The notes under the pieces: model-generated
Seen by the model: only the letters and a program-made list of their open reading frames with translations
What the model was told of the DNA's origin: nothing
Database searches by the model: none
Shown here: positions 8,640-18,566 of the stretch, in pieces
Layout of the letters: each line of letters begins with the position of its first letter
How positions within the stretch are numbered: the stretch's first letter is position 1
Made by a program: the position numbers and the translations under genes
NCBI GenBank assembly: GCA_004557385.1
Contig: SFEA01000005.1
Location: 31,239-95,238, forward strand
Reading direction: 5' to 3'
DNA length: 64,000 bases
Source of the DNA: Bacteroidales bacterium
Lineage (GTDB): Bacteria; Bacteroidota; Bacteroidia; Bacteroidales; Muribaculaceae

Positions 8640-9191
8640 ATGGCAATTTTCAGAACAATCAATCGAAACGGAGAAATACTCACTCCAAAATATGGCTCAG
8701 GCTGCTTTTTTGCCGATAACGCAGCTGTTGTGGGCGATGTGACTTTGGGCGACGATTGCACAGTGTGGTTTGGCACTGTGCTGCGTGGCGACGTGAACAC
8801 CATCACCATAGGCAACCGCGTGAACATTCAAGACGGCAGCGTGCTACACACCTTGTATCAGAAATCGACAATCGAAATTGGCGACGATGTTTCAATCGGT
8901 CACAATGTTACGGTTCACGGCGCCAAGATACGCAATTTTGCACTCATCGGCATGGGTGCAGTGTTGCTCGACGATGCCGAGGTGGGCGAGGGCGCCATTG
9001 TTGCAGCCGGCAGTGTGGTGAAAAAAGGCACTAAAATCGGTCCTCACGAACTGTGGGCAGGTGCTCCTGCCGAGTTCAAGAAAAAGGTTGACCCGGCTCA
9101 GGCTCAGGAGATGAACGTGAAGATAGCAAAGAACTATTTGATGTACTCTAAATGGTATGACTACGACGACGACGCCAACGTCACACCCTGA
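8640..9191 (+). CDS. Gamma-class carbonic anhydrase-like hexapeptide-repeat protein
   Basis: A 183-residue left-handed beta-helix protein. Hexapeptide repeats run from about residue 25 to 135 (ADNAAVVGDVTLGDDCTVWF, VLRGDVNTITIGNRVNIQDG). The zinc-site histidines of the gamma-CA family are seen in VLHTLYQ and IGHNVTVHGAKI. A C-terminal helix (EFKKKVDPAQAQEMNVKIAK) packs on the trimer in this family. Activity ranges from true carbonic anhydrase to inactive or metal-binding homologues, so hydration of CO2 is a family inference. It starts 36 bp after pepP. Confidence 0.85.
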   Translation: MAIFRTINRNGEILTPKYGSGCFFADNAAVVGDVTLGDDCTVWFGTVLRGDVNTITIGNRVNIQDGSVLHTLYQKSTIEIGDDVSIGHNVTVHGAKIRNFALIGMGAVLLDDAEVGEGAIVAAGSVVKKGTKIGPHELWAGAPAEFKKKVDPAQAQEMNVKIAKNYLMYSKWYDYDDDANVTP

Positions 9192-9234
9192 AACGAACAA
9201 GAAAGTAATAATAAACAAAAAAACTGACTGATAA

Positions 9235-12200
9235 ATGAGAAAAAGAATCACTTTGATTGTAGCATTGGCGCTTGCCACGTTGACTGGCGCAGCTGCAACC
9301 CCACTCTGGTTACGTTCGGCAAAAATCTCGCCGGACGGCAAGCAGATTGCATTTAGCTACAAAGGCGACATCTGGAAAGTGTCGTCGGCAGGTGGTACGG
9401 CAGTGCGCCTCACCACACAACCCAGTTACGAAAGCAACCCTATATGGAGCCCCGACGGCAAGCAGATTGCCTTCTCGAGCGACCGTCACGGCAATTTTGA
9501 CGTGTTTGTGATGCCGTCGACCGGTGGTGCTGCAGTGCGTTTGACCACCAACTCGGCTAAAGAGCAACCTATGGCATTCTCGCCCGATGGCGCTTGGGTG
9601 TATTTCCAAGCAGGCATACAAGACCCGGCACAAAGTGCGCTGTTCCCTTCGGGTGCGTTGCGCGAAGTGTATAAGGTGCCGGCAACAGGCGGCCGCACAC
9701 AGCAGGTGCTTGCCACGCCAGCCGAGGACATCTGCTTCACTGCCGATGGCTCGAAGATGCTTTATCACGACTGCAAAGGCGTGGAAGATGCTTTGCGCAA
9801 GCATCACACCTCGTCAATCACACGCGACGTGTGGATTTACGACGCAGCCACTGGCAAGCACGCCAACCTCACTAATCGCGGCGGCGAGGACCGCAACCCG
9901 GTGCTGGCTGCCGACGGCAAGACGGTGTATTTCCTGAGCGAGCGCAATGGCGGTTCGTTTAACGTATATCGCTTTTCGCTCGATGCACCCAGCCAAGTGT
10001 CGGCTGTCACCAACCACGCCACTCATCCAGTGCGCTCGCTCTCGATGGCTGCCAACGGCATGTTGTGCTACACCTACGACGGCGAAATTTGGGTGAAGCC
10101 TTCGGGCGCCGAACCTCGCAAGGTGGCTGTAGATATTGTGCTCGACGAGGATAATATGATTGACAATGTGCGTGTAAACGCCGGCCGTGGTGTGGTTTCG
10201 CCCGACGGCAAGCAGTTGGCGTTCATTTCGCGCGGCGAAGTGTTTGTCACTTCGGTGGAATATAACACCACCAAGCAAATCACCAGCACTGCTTGCGAAG
10301 AACGTGGCTTGACGTGGAAGGACAATCGCACCATTGCCTATGCCAGCGAACGCGATGGCAACTGGCAGCTGTTCACCGCCACCATCCATCGCAAAGAGGA
10401 CCAAAACTTTGCAAATGCCACTCTCATCGACGAAAAGCCTGTGCTTCCGTCGGCTGATGTTGAGCGCTATGCACCAAAGTTCTCGCCCGATGGCAAGGAA
10501 TTGGCATTCATCGAGGACCGCTTGCGCCTGATGGTGCTCAACCTCGAAACTAACACCGTTCGCCAAGTGACCGACGGCAGCAAATGGTATGACAACAACG
10601 AGGAATTCTGGTTCGATTGGAGCCCCGACGGAAAGTGGTTTGCCATTACTTTCATCGACAAGAAGCACGACCCGTATTACGATTGCGGAATTGTGAGTGC
10701 TCAGGGTGGCGAAATTTATAACATCACGCGCAGCGGCTACTTCAACATGAATGCCACTTGGGTGATGAATGGCAATGCAATAATGTTTGCCACCGACCGC
10801 TACGGCATGCGCTCGCATGCTTCGTGGGGCTCGCAAAACGATGTTATGCTGGCGTTTGTAAACAAAGATGCCTACGACCGCTTCCGCTTGAGCAAGGAGG
10901 ACTACGAATTGCTCAAGGAAGTTGAAAAAGCACAAAAAGACGACAAAAAGAAGGCTGACGACAACGCCAAGGCTAAGAAGGGTAAAAAGAATGCCAAAAA
11001 GGCTGACGAAGCCAAACCCGACGACAAGAAGGAAGTGAAGATTGAGTTCGATGGCTTGTGCGACCGCATTATTCGCCTCACTCCTAACTCGTCGGACCTC
11101 GAGGCAGCTGCCCTGACACCCGATGGCGAAACACTCTACTACATCACTCGCTTTGAGGATAAACCCGACCTGTGGAAGCTTTCAACCCGCAAGAGAGAAA
11201 CCAAGTTGGTGAGCAAGGGTGTAGGTCGCGGCGAATTGCAGATGATGGATGACGGCAAGGCAATGTTCCTTGTTGGTGCACAATCCAAGAAATTAGATTT
11301 ACCGAGCGAAAAAGCCACTCCAATAACAGCATCGGCAACAATGAAGCTCGACCACGCGGCAGAACGCGCCTATATGTTTGAGCACGTGGTTAAGCAAGAG
11401 GCAAAGTGCTTCTACAACACCAATATGCACGGCGTCGACTGGCCTGCAATGGCTGAGGCTTATCGCAAGTTCTTGCCACATATCTCTAATAACTACGACT
11501 TTGCCGAGATGCTCAGCGAAATTCTTGGCGAGTTGAACGTGTCGCACACCGGCGGACGCTACTATCCATCGGGCGGCGGCGATGCCACCATGAACCTCGG
11601 CTTGCTATACGATTACACCTACACTGGCAACGGGTTGAAAGTCGACGAAGTGGTTGCCAAGGGTCCGTTCGACCGTGCTTCATCGCGCATGAAAGCAGGT
11701 TGCATTGTTGAGAAAATCAATGGCGTGGAATTGAACGCTGCCACCGATTACTCGGTTGTGTTCAACGAGATGGGCCGTAAAAAGACTCTGGTTTCGATTT
11801 ACAATCCTGCCGACGGCAGCCGCTTCGACGAGGTGGTGTTGCCAATCACATCCGGTCAGTTCAATGCGTTGCTCTACGACCGCTGGGTGAAGGCTCGCGA
11901 AGCCGATGTTGAGCGTATGTCGGGCGGCAGACTTGGTTATGTGCACATTAAGCAGATGAACGATGCTTCGTTCCGCGATGTATATAGCCAGGTGCTTGGC
12001 AAGTTCAACGACAAGGAAGGCATTGTGATTGACACCCGCTTCAATGGCGGTGGCCGTCTGCACGAGGACCTCGAAGTGTTCTTCAGCGGCGAGAAATATC
12101 TCACTCAGGTGGTTCGCGGTCATGAGGCTTGCGACATGCCGAGCCGTCGTTGGAACAAACCTTCGATTATGTTGCAATGCGAATCGAACTACAGCAACGC

Positions 12201-12492
12201 TCACGGCAGCCCATGGGTGTATAAATACAAAAAAATGGGTAAACTTGTTGGTATGCCTGTGCCAGGCACAATGACCAGTGTGAACTGGGAAACCCTCATC
12301 GACGATTCGCTGGTGTTCGGCATCCCGGTTATTGGCTATCGCAAGGCCGACGGCGGTTATCTCGAGAACTGCCAGTTGGAGCCCGACGTGAAGGTTGCCA
12401 ATTCGCCTGAAACAGTGGTTAAGGGCGAGGACACTCAATTGCGCGTGGCTGTCGACGAGTTGCTCAAGCAAATCGATTCGGCAAAGAAATAA
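9235..12492 (+). CDS. Secreted tricorn-like S41 protease with beta-propeller N-terminus
   Basis: 1085 residues with a signal peptide (MRKRITLIVALALATLTGAA). TolB/PD40-type propeller repeats bearing SPDG motifs (ISPDGKQIAF, WSPDGKQIAF, FSPDGAWVYF, FSPDGKELAF, WSPDGKWFAI) occupy roughly residues 25-560. A Lys/Asp-rich low-complexity segment (about 565-600) interrupts the second propeller. The C-terminal core carries a tricorn-type Ser-His pair in ELNVSHTGG, a PDZ domain (about 795-850), the oxyanion loop DTRFNGGGRLHED and the presumed nucleophile in SNYSNAHGSPW. These match the tricorn layout of the S41 family, suggesting a periplasmic peptide-trimming enzyme. The substrate is unknown. It is the last gene of the 6.0-12.5 kb co-directional run. 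Confidence 0.9.
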   Translation: MRKRITLIVALALATLTGAAATPLWLRSAKISPDGKQIAFSYKGDIWKVSSAGGTAVRLTTQPSYESNPIWSPDGKQIAFSSDRHGNFDVFVMPSTGGAAVRLTTNSAKEQPMAFSPDGAWVYFQAGIQDPAQSALFPSGALREVYKVPATGGRTQQVLATPAEDICFTADGSKMLYHDCKGVEDALRKHHTSSITRDVWIYDAATGKHANLTNRGGEDRNPVLAADGKTVYFLSERNGGSFNVYRFSLDAPSQVSAVTNHATHPVRSLSMAANGMLCYTYDGEIWVKPSGAEPRKVAVDIVLDEDNMIDNVRVNAGRGVVSPDGKQLAFISRGEVFVTSVEYNTTKQITSTACEERGLTWKDNRTIAYASERDGNWQLFTATIHRKEDQNFANATLIDEKPVLPSADVERYAPKFSPDGKELAFIEDRLRLMVLNLETNTVRQVTDGSKWYDNNEEFWFDWSPDGKWFAITFIDKKHDPYYDCGIVSAQGGEIYNITRSGYFNMNATWVMNGNAIMFATDRYGMRSHASWGSQNDVMLAFVNKDAYDRFRLSKEDYELLKEVEKAQKDDKKKADDNAKAKKGKKNAKKADEAKPDDKKEVKIEFDGLCDRIIRLTPNSSDLEAAALTPDGETLYYITRFEDKPDLWKLSTRKRETKLVSKGVGRGELQMMDDGKAMFLVGAQSKKLDLPSEKATPITASATMKLDHAAERAYMFEHVVKQEAKCFYNTNMHGVDWPAMAEAYRKFLPHISNNYDFAEMLSEILGELNVSHTGGRYYPSGGGDATMNLGLLYDYTYTGNGLKVDEVVAKGPFDRASSRMKAGCIVEKINGVELNAATDYSVVFNEMGRKKTLVSIYNPADGSRFDEVVLPITSGQFNALLYDRWVKAREADVERMSGGRLGYVHIKQMNDASFRDVYSQVLGKFNDKEGIVIDTRFNGGGRLHEDLEVFFSGEKYLTQVVRGHEACDMPSRRWNKPSIMLQCESNYSNAHGSPWVYKYKKMGKLVGMPVPGTMTSVNWETLIDDSLVFGIPVIGYRKADGGYLENCQLEPDVKVANSPETVVKGEDTQLRVAVDELLKQIDSAKK

Positions 12493-12518
12493 GTCGTACT
12501 GACTCAAAAACACTTCAC

Positions 12519-12554
12519 AAGAGGCAGCTGTCGAGGCATCGGCATCTGCCTCTT
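12519..12554 (+). terminator. Hairpin after the tricorn-like gene
   Basis: AAGAGGCAG pairs with CTGCCTCTT (9 bp) around an 18-nt loop that itself can pair. The U-run is poor (TGGCTTATATTT), so efficiency is uncertain. Confidence 0.5.
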
Positions 12555-12652
12555 GGCTTATATTTAAGCATCAGTCAATCAAGCCGTATCCTCTCAAATG
12601 TTATTTCGGGTGGTTATGCATGATTTTTGCTTTAAGTGAGGATGTGTTTTCT

Positions 12653-12682
12653 TTGAAAAGGCTCGGGAAATTCATATATTTG
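12653..12682 (+). promoter_or_regulatory. Bacteroidota-type promoter of the secreted unknown
   Basis: TTG (12653-12655), 19-nt spacer, then TATATTTG (12675-12682). The start codon lies 22 nt downstream of the box. Confidence 0.7.
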
Positions 12683-12704
12683 TGGTGAAAAAATTGTTTT
12701 GGCT

Positions 12705-13427
12705 ATGAAGACTATTGTAAATTTTATGCTTTCGGGGTTGTTGGCTTTTGGATGCATTTATTCAGGCAAAGCCCAGGGAGTGTTGAAAGAAGTGAACACC
12801 TCGTCGGCAAAGGAGATAATGAATCGAATGCCGGCAAATGCAGCATACGTTTATCCCGAGTTCCGTCAGGGTGTGGCTTATTTGCGAAACGGTGAGGTTT
12901 CGCGTGCGTGGTTCAACTACAGTCCCATGTTGGACGAAATGCACTATAAGCTGTCGGGCGATGGCGAAGTTCAGGCGTTGAGCAACGGCGCTGACGTCGG
13001 TTTTATTAAGATAGGCAACGATGCATTCTACTATGCCGGGAAAATGTCGTTTGCGCAGCTGGTTGTCTACGACGATGATGCCGTTTTGTGCTATCGCCGT
13101 CACACCAGAATCTCGCAGGACGATGGCAATTTTGGCGCTTACGGCACCTCCACCGAAACCGTTTCGGCTTCGCGTATTCAAAGCGTGGCTTTCACGCCCG
13201 GCATCAAGGACCTCGACAATTATCGCGACTTGAAATATGAAGTAGAAAACGACTATATTATGCTTGTCGATGGCAAGCCTATTGTCATTCGGTCGGCAAA
13301 GGCTTTCGAGAAGGCTTTCCCGAAACTGAAGAAGAAAATCAAGGAATACCTGTCGACCAACAAGGTCAATTTCAAGAAAGGCGACGACATTGTTGCCTTG
13401 ATGGAGTTTTGCATCAGCAATAAGTGA
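12705..13427 (+). CDS. Secreted protein of unknown function
   Basis: 240 residues from ATG 12705; an in-frame TTG two codons earlier is less likely. The N-terminus MKTIVNFMLSGLLAFGCIYS followed by GKAQ is a clean signal peptide with cleavage after KAQ or similar. The mature part is mixed alpha/beta with several Tyr-rich strands (YVYPEFRQGVAYLRNGEV, ARAWFNYS-type) and a Lys-rich C-terminal helix (FPKLKKKIKEYLSTNKVNFK). No recognised catalytic motif was seen. It has its own promoter and is convergent with uvrA. The pattern resembles small periplasmic or outer-membrane-associated proteins of Bacteroidota that lack assigned function. Confidence 0.75.
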   Translation: MKTIVNFMLSGLLAFGCIYSGKAQGVLKEVNTSSAKEIMNRMPANAAYVYPEFRQGVAYLRNGEVSRAWFNYSPMLDEMHYKLSGDGEVQALSNGADVGFIKIGNDAFYYAGKMSFAQLVVYDDDAVLCYRRHTRISQDDGNFGAYGTSTETVSASRIQSVAFTPGIKDLDNYRDLKYEVENDYIMLVDGKPIVIRSAKAFEKAFPKLKKKIKEYLSTNKVNFKKGDDIVALMEFCISNK

Positions 13428-13501
13428 TGTCGTTGCATTCTATGCACGGACGCTTTGAGCAGGTTGCGCGATAGAGTGCATTGCTGCAATTGGCAAGTGC
13501 A

Positions 13502-16297
13502 TTATTTTTGCCCGAGCTTTTCGGCGAGGAACTTGCCGGTGTAGCTTTCGGGGCATTGGGCAATTTGCTCAGGAGTGCCGGTGCACACCACGTTTCCGCC
13601 GGCATCGCCGCCTTCAGGACCCATGTCGATGATGTGGTCGGCGCACTTTATCACGTCGATGTTATGCTCGATGATGATGATTGAATGTCCGTGCTCAATT
13701 AGTTGGTTGAACGACTTCATGAGTGTGCTGATGTCGTGGAAATGCAATCCGGTGGTAGGTTCGTCGAAGATGAACAGCGTGTGCTGTTTGACCTCGTCGC
13801 AGAGGTAGTAAGCCAGTTTCACGCGCTGGTTTTCGCCGCCGGAGAGCGACGACGACGATTGCCCGAGCTTAACGTAACCCAGTCCGACGTCCTGCAGCGG
13901 TTTCAGGCGGCGCACAATGCGTCGCTCGGTAGCTCCGGCTGTTTGGCTGAAGAATTCAATGGCTTGATTCACAGTCATGTTGAGCACGTCGTAGATGTTC
14001 TTGCCGCGATATTCCACTTCAAGCGCGTTGGCGCTGTAGCGTTTGCCATGGCACGATTCACATTCCAGCGTGATGTCAGCCATGAATTGCATCTCAATGG
14101 TGATTGTGCCTTCGCCTTTGCAGTCCTCGCAGCGTCCGCCGGGGGCGTTGAACGAAAAATAGCCGGCGTTGTAGCCCATTTGCTTCGACAGTTGCTGCTC
14201 GGCAAAGAGGTGGCGAATTTCGTCGAATGCTTTCAGATAGGTTGCAGGGTTGCTGCGCGACGATTTGCCTATCGGGTTTTGGTCGACGTATTCAATTGCG
14301 CTAACCATATTCACGTCGCCCTCAATGCCGAGGTGAGCGCCCGGAGCATCGACGTTGATGTCGAGCCGGCGGGCAAGTGCGCGATATAGAATCTGGTTCA
14401 CCAGCGTTGATTTTCCTGAGCCGCTCACGCCGGTCACAACAGTGATTATGCCAAGCGGAAATGTAACGTCGATGCCTTTTAGGTTATTCTCCGAAGCGCC
14501 TTTCACGGTGATTGAGTTGTTCCAGCGGCGGCGTATTGTGGGCACGGCAATCTGCATCGTGCCGTTGAGATATTTCAGTGTGTAGCTTTGCTCGGCGTTT
14601 GCCTCGGGCGTGAGCTGTCCGGCAAACACCACGTTGCCGCCACGGCGCCCGGCTTCGGGACCGATGTCGATGAGATAGTCGGCAGCGCGTATGATGTCCT
14701 CGTCGTGTTCCACCACCACCACCGTATTGCCCAAGTCGCGCAGCATCTTCAGCACGCTAATCAGTCGCGCTGTGTCGCGCGAGTGCAGACCGATGCTTGG
14801 CTCGTCGAGGATATACACCGAACCCACGAGCGAGCTGCCCAGTGATGTGGTGAGGCTGATGCGTTGGCTTTCGCCGCCCGACAAGGTCGACGACACGCGG
14901 TCGAGGGTGAGGTAGCCCAGTCCTACCTCGTTGAGGAAACGCAGTCGGTTGGTGATTTCCACCGTCAGCCTCTTGGCAACGAGGGCGTCGGTGGCATCGA
15001 GTTGCAAATTCTCGAACCATTGCAGCAGCTGCGACACTGGCATCTTCACGAGGTCGGCAATTGTGCAGCCGCCAATGCGAACATATTGCGCGCCTTTTTT
15101 TAGCCGCGAGCCGTTGCACTCAGGGCAAACGGTTTTCCCGCGGTAGCGCGCCAGCATCACGCGATATTGTATTGAATAAGATTTCGATTGAACGAAGCGG
15201 AAAAACTCGTCGATGCCTGTGACGTGGCTGTTGCCATGCCACAGCAGTTGGCGTTGCTCGTCGGTGAGCTTGTTGTATGGCGTGTGTATGGGAAAATGCA
15301 ATGGCACAGCCTGACGGATGAACTGGTCCTTCCATTCGCCAATTATTTTGCCGCGCCAGCAAGCCACAGCGTCGTCGTAGACCGATAGCGCCTTGTTTGG
15401 AACAACTAAGTTTTCGTCGATGCCCGTAACTTTTCCAAACCCTTCGCACACAGGGCAAGCGCCCACAGGGTTGTTGAAATTGAACATCAGGTCGCTTGGC
15501 TCTTCGAATGTCATGCCATCGGCTTCGAAACGCTTCGAGAAGTTAAGCGTCTGCACCGTGCCGTTGGTTTGCCACACCATAACCACACATTCGTCCTGAC
15601 CCTCGAAAAACGCAGTGGAGAGCGAGTCGAGCAAGCGCATATCGTCCTCCTTGGTGCGAGTCACCGCCAAACGGTCGATGAGCAAGCGATATTCGGCAGG
15701 GTTAAGGTTGTTGGCATCAGGCAGGATGTCGGTAATGTTCACAAAACGGGTGTCGTGTTCGAGTCGCGAATAGCCGCCTTTGAGCAGTATGGAGAGGTGT
15801 GTTGCAAAGTCGCGGTCGGCAGGAATGTGCAGTTGACTGAGCAGCGCGATGCGAGTGCCGATGGGGTAGCTGTTGATGGCTGAAAGCACATCGTTTGAGG
15901 TGTGCTTCTTCACCTGATTGCCCGATATGGGCGAAAAGGTCTTGCCAACGCGCGCAAACAGCATGCGCAAATAGTCGTAAATCTCGGTTGAGGTGCCCAC
16001 GGTGCTTCGCGAGTTGCGAGTGGTTACTTTTTGCTCGATGGCGATGGCAGGTGGCAACCCCTTGATGAAATCACATTCGGGCTTAGCCATCTTGCCGAGG
16101 AACTGGCGGGCGTACGACGAGAGGCTTTCCACGTAGCGGCGTTGCCCTTCGGCGTAGAGAGTGTCGAACGCCAGCGACGATTTGCCGCTGCCCGATAAGC
16201 CTGTGATAACCACCAGCTTGCCGCGCGGAATTTCCACGTCGATGCTTTTGAGGTTGTTCACTCTTGCTCCTTTTATGATTATATTGCCCGAATTCAT
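13502..16297 (-). CDS. uvrA: UvrA-family excinuclease ABC subunit A
   Basis: 931 residues. Two ABC ATPase halves are present: Walker A GLSGSGKSS near residue 35 and GVSGSGKST near 635, each with a signature (LSGGESQRISL, LSGGENQRVKL) and Walker B (VYILDEPSIGLH, LFIFDEPTTGLH). CxxC zinc motifs are present (CPVCEGFG ... CPECNGSR, and CEDCKGEG ... CESCHGKR). It should recognise DNA lesions with UvrB in nucleotide excision repair. The N-terminal segment after LFARVGK reads TFSPISGNQVKKHT without an extra CxxC, a form I recall from the second UvrA paralogue of Bacteroidota, so the genome may carry another uvrA. The gene is monocistronic and divergent from the efflux pump. Confidence 0.93.
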   Translation of the reverse strand: MNSGNIIIKGARVNNLKSIDVEIPRGKLVVITGLSGSGKSSLAFDTLYAEGQRRYVESLSSYARQFLGKMAKPECDFIKGLPPAIAIEQKVTTRNSRSTVGTSTEIYDYLRMLFARVGKTFSPISGNQVKKHTSNDVLSAINSYPIGTRIALLSQLHIPADRDFATHLSILLKGGYSRLEHDTRFVNITDILPDANNLNPAEYRLLIDRLAVTRTKEDDMRLLDSLSTAFFEGQDECVVMVWQTNGTVQTLNFSKRFEADGMTFEEPSDLMFNFNNPVGACPVCEGFGKVTGIDENLVVPNKALSVYDDAVACWRGKIIGEWKDQFIRQAVPLHFPIHTPYNKLTDEQRQLLWHGNSHVTGIDEFFRFVQSKSYSIQYRVMLARYRGKTVCPECNGSRLKKGAQYVRIGGCTIADLVKMPVSQLLQWFENLQLDATDALVAKRLTVEITNRLRFLNEVGLGYLTLDRVSSTLSGGESQRISLTTSLGSSLVGSVYILDEPSIGLHSRDTARLISVLKMLRDLGNTVVVVEHDEDIIRAADYLIDIGPEAGRRGGNVVFAGQLTPEANAEQSYTLKYLNGTMQIAVPTIRRRWNNSITVKGASENNLKGIDVTFPLGIITVVTGVSGSGKSTLVNQILYRALARRLDINVDAPGAHLGIEGDVNMVSAIEYVDQNPIGKSSRSNPATYLKAFDEIRHLFAEQQLSKQMGYNAGYFSFNAPGGRCEDCKGEGTITIEMQFMADITLECESCHGKRYSANALEVEYRGKNIYDVLNMTVNQAIEFFSQTAGATERRIVRRLKPLQDVGLGYVKLGQSSSSLSGGENQRVKLAYYLCDEVKQHTLFIFDEPTTGLHFHDISTLMKSFNQLIEHGHSIIIIEHNIDVIKCADHIIDMGPEGGDAGGNVVCTGTPEQIAQCPESYTGKFLAEKLGQK

Positions 16298-16480
16298 CGC
16301 CTATTGTGATTTGTTGTGATAAAAATTTATTCTTGCAAAATTACTAAAATTTGTGCAAATCGAGTGCCGGGCGCTGTAGTTTATTTTTGGTGTAGATGTT
16401 ATTAAACAAAAATTGATGGGTAAACAATGCTTTATGTGATGCATTCTGCCGATTGATGTGAGTGTTTGAGGGACGTATAT

Positions 16481-16511
16481 TTGCATATAATTGCAAAAAC
16501 TGCTAATTTTG
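16481..16511 (+). promoter_or_regulatory. Promoter of the efflux pump gene
   Basis: TTG (16481-16483), 20-nt spacer, TAATTTTG (16504-16511), about 22 nt before the start codon. Confidence 0.65.
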
Positions 16512-16533
16512 CATATCGAATTCAAGCATATTG

Positions 16534-17712
16534 ATGATGAGTTATAAAATATACCTTCTTATATTGCTCGGTGCGTTGTCGGCATTCGGGCCGTTTGTCA
16601 CAGATATGTATTTACCCAGCTTGCCGTCGATGGTCGATGACTACAACACCAGCGTTTCGATGGTGCAGATGGGATTGTCGTTCAGTATGTTAGGTCTTGC
16701 TTTGGGACAATTGCTTTTCGGTCCGCTGAGCGACAAATACGGTCGCAGAATGCCTGTGATTGTTGCCATGGTGGTGTTTTGCATAAGCACTTTGGCTTGC
16801 GTGTTTGCGCCCACCATCGAGGTTTTTGTTGGGTTGCGGTTTGTGCAAGGCGTTTCGGGCGCAGGAGGCATAGTGATTTCGCGTTCGGTGGCAACCGACA
16901 CCTTCGATGGACATCAGCTGCTGAAGATGCTTGCCATTATTGGTGCCATCAACGGCATCGCGCCAATCACGGCGCCGGTGGCGGGTGGCATGATTGTGAG
17001 CAGCATAGGGTGGCGCGGCATCTTTGTGGTGCTGCTGGTGATTGGCGTGCTGCTGGCTGTGGGCAGCTGCATAATGAAGGAGTCGCTGCCTGTTGAGCGG
17101 CGCAAATCCACCGGTGTTTTTGCCACGTTCAAGTTGTTTGGCGTGGTGTTGCGCAACCGCACGTTCATGTGCTATGTTTTGCAGCAAGCCACCGCGCAAG
17201 CCATTCTGTTTGGCAACATTGCCTCGTCGCCGTTTATCGTTCAGACTCATTTTGGCGTTTCAGCCACCACCTTCGGATTGCTGTTTGCCGTCAACGGCGT
17301 GTTCATTGGCGTTGGTGCGGCATTGTCGGCACGGTTCCGCAAGCCCGAAACGTGCGTCAAGGTTAGTTGCATAGGCATGCTTGTGCTGAGTGCCCTGATG
17401 GCAGTGCTGCTGTTTGGCGGCTGCAATGTGTTGTGGTATGAGGTGGTGCTCAATCCGTTGCTCGGCTTTATGGGCTTGACGTTCACGGCATCTACCACTC
17501 TTGCGCTCAACAGCGAGCGTGAAAACGCGGGTACGGCGTCGGCAGTGTTTGGCGCCATAGGCTTCATGAGCGGCGGCATAGTCACACCGCTTGTTGGGCA
17601 GGGCAATATGCTTCACACCACGGCAATAGTGTTTGTTGTTGGCGCGATACTGTCGTTCATGTTTGCTGCTATGGCAAGGGTGGCACAGCGCAGCACGAGT
17701 GTCAGTGCATGA
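16534..17712 (+). CDS. Bcr/CflA-type MFS multidrug efflux transporter
   Basis: 392 residues with 12 predicted membrane helices. Helix 1 (LLILLGALSAFGPFVTDMYL) carries the D and P typical of Bcr/CflA. The loop 2-3 MFS signature GPLSDKYGRRMP is present, as is motif C-like VQGVSGAGGIVISRSVATD in helix 4. The family exports drugs such as bicyclomycin or chloramphenicol, or cysteine, by proton antiport across the inner membrane; the actual substrate is unknown. ATG 16534 is preferred over a TTG just upstream; ATG 16537 is equally possible. Its 3' end overlaps the convergent gene at 17702 by 11 bp. Confidence 0.88.
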   Translation: MMSYKIYLLILLGALSAFGPFVTDMYLPSLPSMVDDYNTSVSMVQMGLSFSMLGLALGQLLFGPLSDKYGRRMPVIVAMVVFCISTLACVFAPTIEVFVGLRFVQGVSGAGGIVISRSVATDTFDGHQLLKMLAIIGAINGIAPITAPVAGGMIVSSIGWRGIFVVLLVIGVLLAVGSCIMKESLPVERRKSTGVFATFKLFGVVLRNRTFMCYVLQQATAQAILFGNIASSPFIVQTHFGVSATTFGLLFAVNGVFIGVGAALSARFRKPETCVKVSCIGMLVLSALMAVLLFGGCNVLWYEVVLNPLLGFMGLTFTASTTLALNSERENAGTASAVFGAIGFMSGGIVTPLVGQGNMLHTTAIVFVVGAILSFMFAAMARVAQRSTSVSA

Positions 17713-18109
17713 GCATGGCATGCATACGCTGGCTCAACAGCGCCAACGGACGAGCCTGATATTCAATGTGAAAAGAGCGGTTGAATAGCTGACCGCTGTG
17801 CCTGCCGGCGCAGCGCAGTTTGGCGCGGTTGCCGCGATGGCGATTGATGTAGGCTTGCAGCTCGTCGCCGTCAAGAAAAGGTGCGTCGAGCACAATCTTC
17901 ACCGCACGTCCGGCACGCTGGCAATAGTCGAGCGCCAAATACATTTCGCGTTTAGGTATCAGCCGGTCGTAGAAATTCAGTTCGCAAGCCTCGATGATAC
18001 TGCTCACATAAGTGCGTTCACACGCATTGAAAAAGTCGTTTTCGTAATACTTGCGCCGGTATTCGGCGTAGATGTTTTTTCCGTTGTTCAGTTTCTCGTC
18101 GGTGTTCAT
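17702..18109 (-). CDS. Hypothetical protein, convergent with the efflux pump
   Basis: 135 residues with a charged, Tyr-rich, probably helical N-terminal half (KNIYAEYRRKYYENDFFNAC) and a basic C-terminal part (INRHRGNRAKLRCAGRHSG). No signal peptide, membrane helix or known motif was recognised. Composition and codon use look protein-like, and no alternative coding frame covers it. Tail-to-tail overlap with the transporter is 11 bp. Function unknown. Confidence 0.6.
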   Translation of the reverse strand: MNTDEKLNNGKNIYAEYRRKYYENDFFNACERTYVSSIIEACELNFYDRLIPKREMYLALDYCQRAGRAVKIVLDAPFLDGDELQAYINRHRGNRAKLRCAGRHSGQLFNRSFHIEYQARPLALLSQRMHAMLMH

Positions 18110-18566
18110 AAAAAATGTGTGCTTTTTCGTTTTTCAATTCATACAAGCTGCTTCCTTAGGGCATCCGATGTGCAAAGGTGCAAACTATCTGGGCAAATTT
18201 CAAGCGCACCTTGCCCAATATGCGTTAAATTGAGTAATTTTTATCGTGATGACGAAATATTACAGCGTACTGAATGAACTGGATAATTGTTAAATTATTT
18301 AACAAAATCGCGCTAAAATAGGAATTGTTAATAAGTGTAAAAGTTAAATATTCTTAATGGATATTTTGCTGTAAATTAATTGAATAGCAAATTTTATAGT
18401 ATGAATAATGGATTTTTGTTGCTGATTTTTAACAAAAATATACAAATGCCAAAATTTTCGATCGTATAATATATATAGAGACTAATTTTTTTTGAAGTAT
18501 GAAAATAGCTATTTTGGAACACTTAAAGTAATCGAGAAATTATCACAATCAAAACACATAAGCGAT
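18110..18566. other. AT-rich non-coding stretch before the three-gene cassette
   Basis: 457 bp with no supported gene. It contains the palindrome at 18287-18305 and long A/T runs. No convincing TTG-N19/20-TAnnTTTG promoter was found, which is unusual for this window. A short TTG-started extension of the sigma-like frame (18492) is not favoured because the homologous segment begins after ATG 18567. Confidence 0.6.
18287..18305. promoter_or_regulatory. Perfect 19-bp palindrome, possible operator
   Basis: TTGTTAAATTATTTAACAA: nine-base arms around a central T. It lies 261 bp upstream of the sigma-like start and on the promoter side of both the cassette and the divergent small gene at 18109. Confidence 0.45.
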
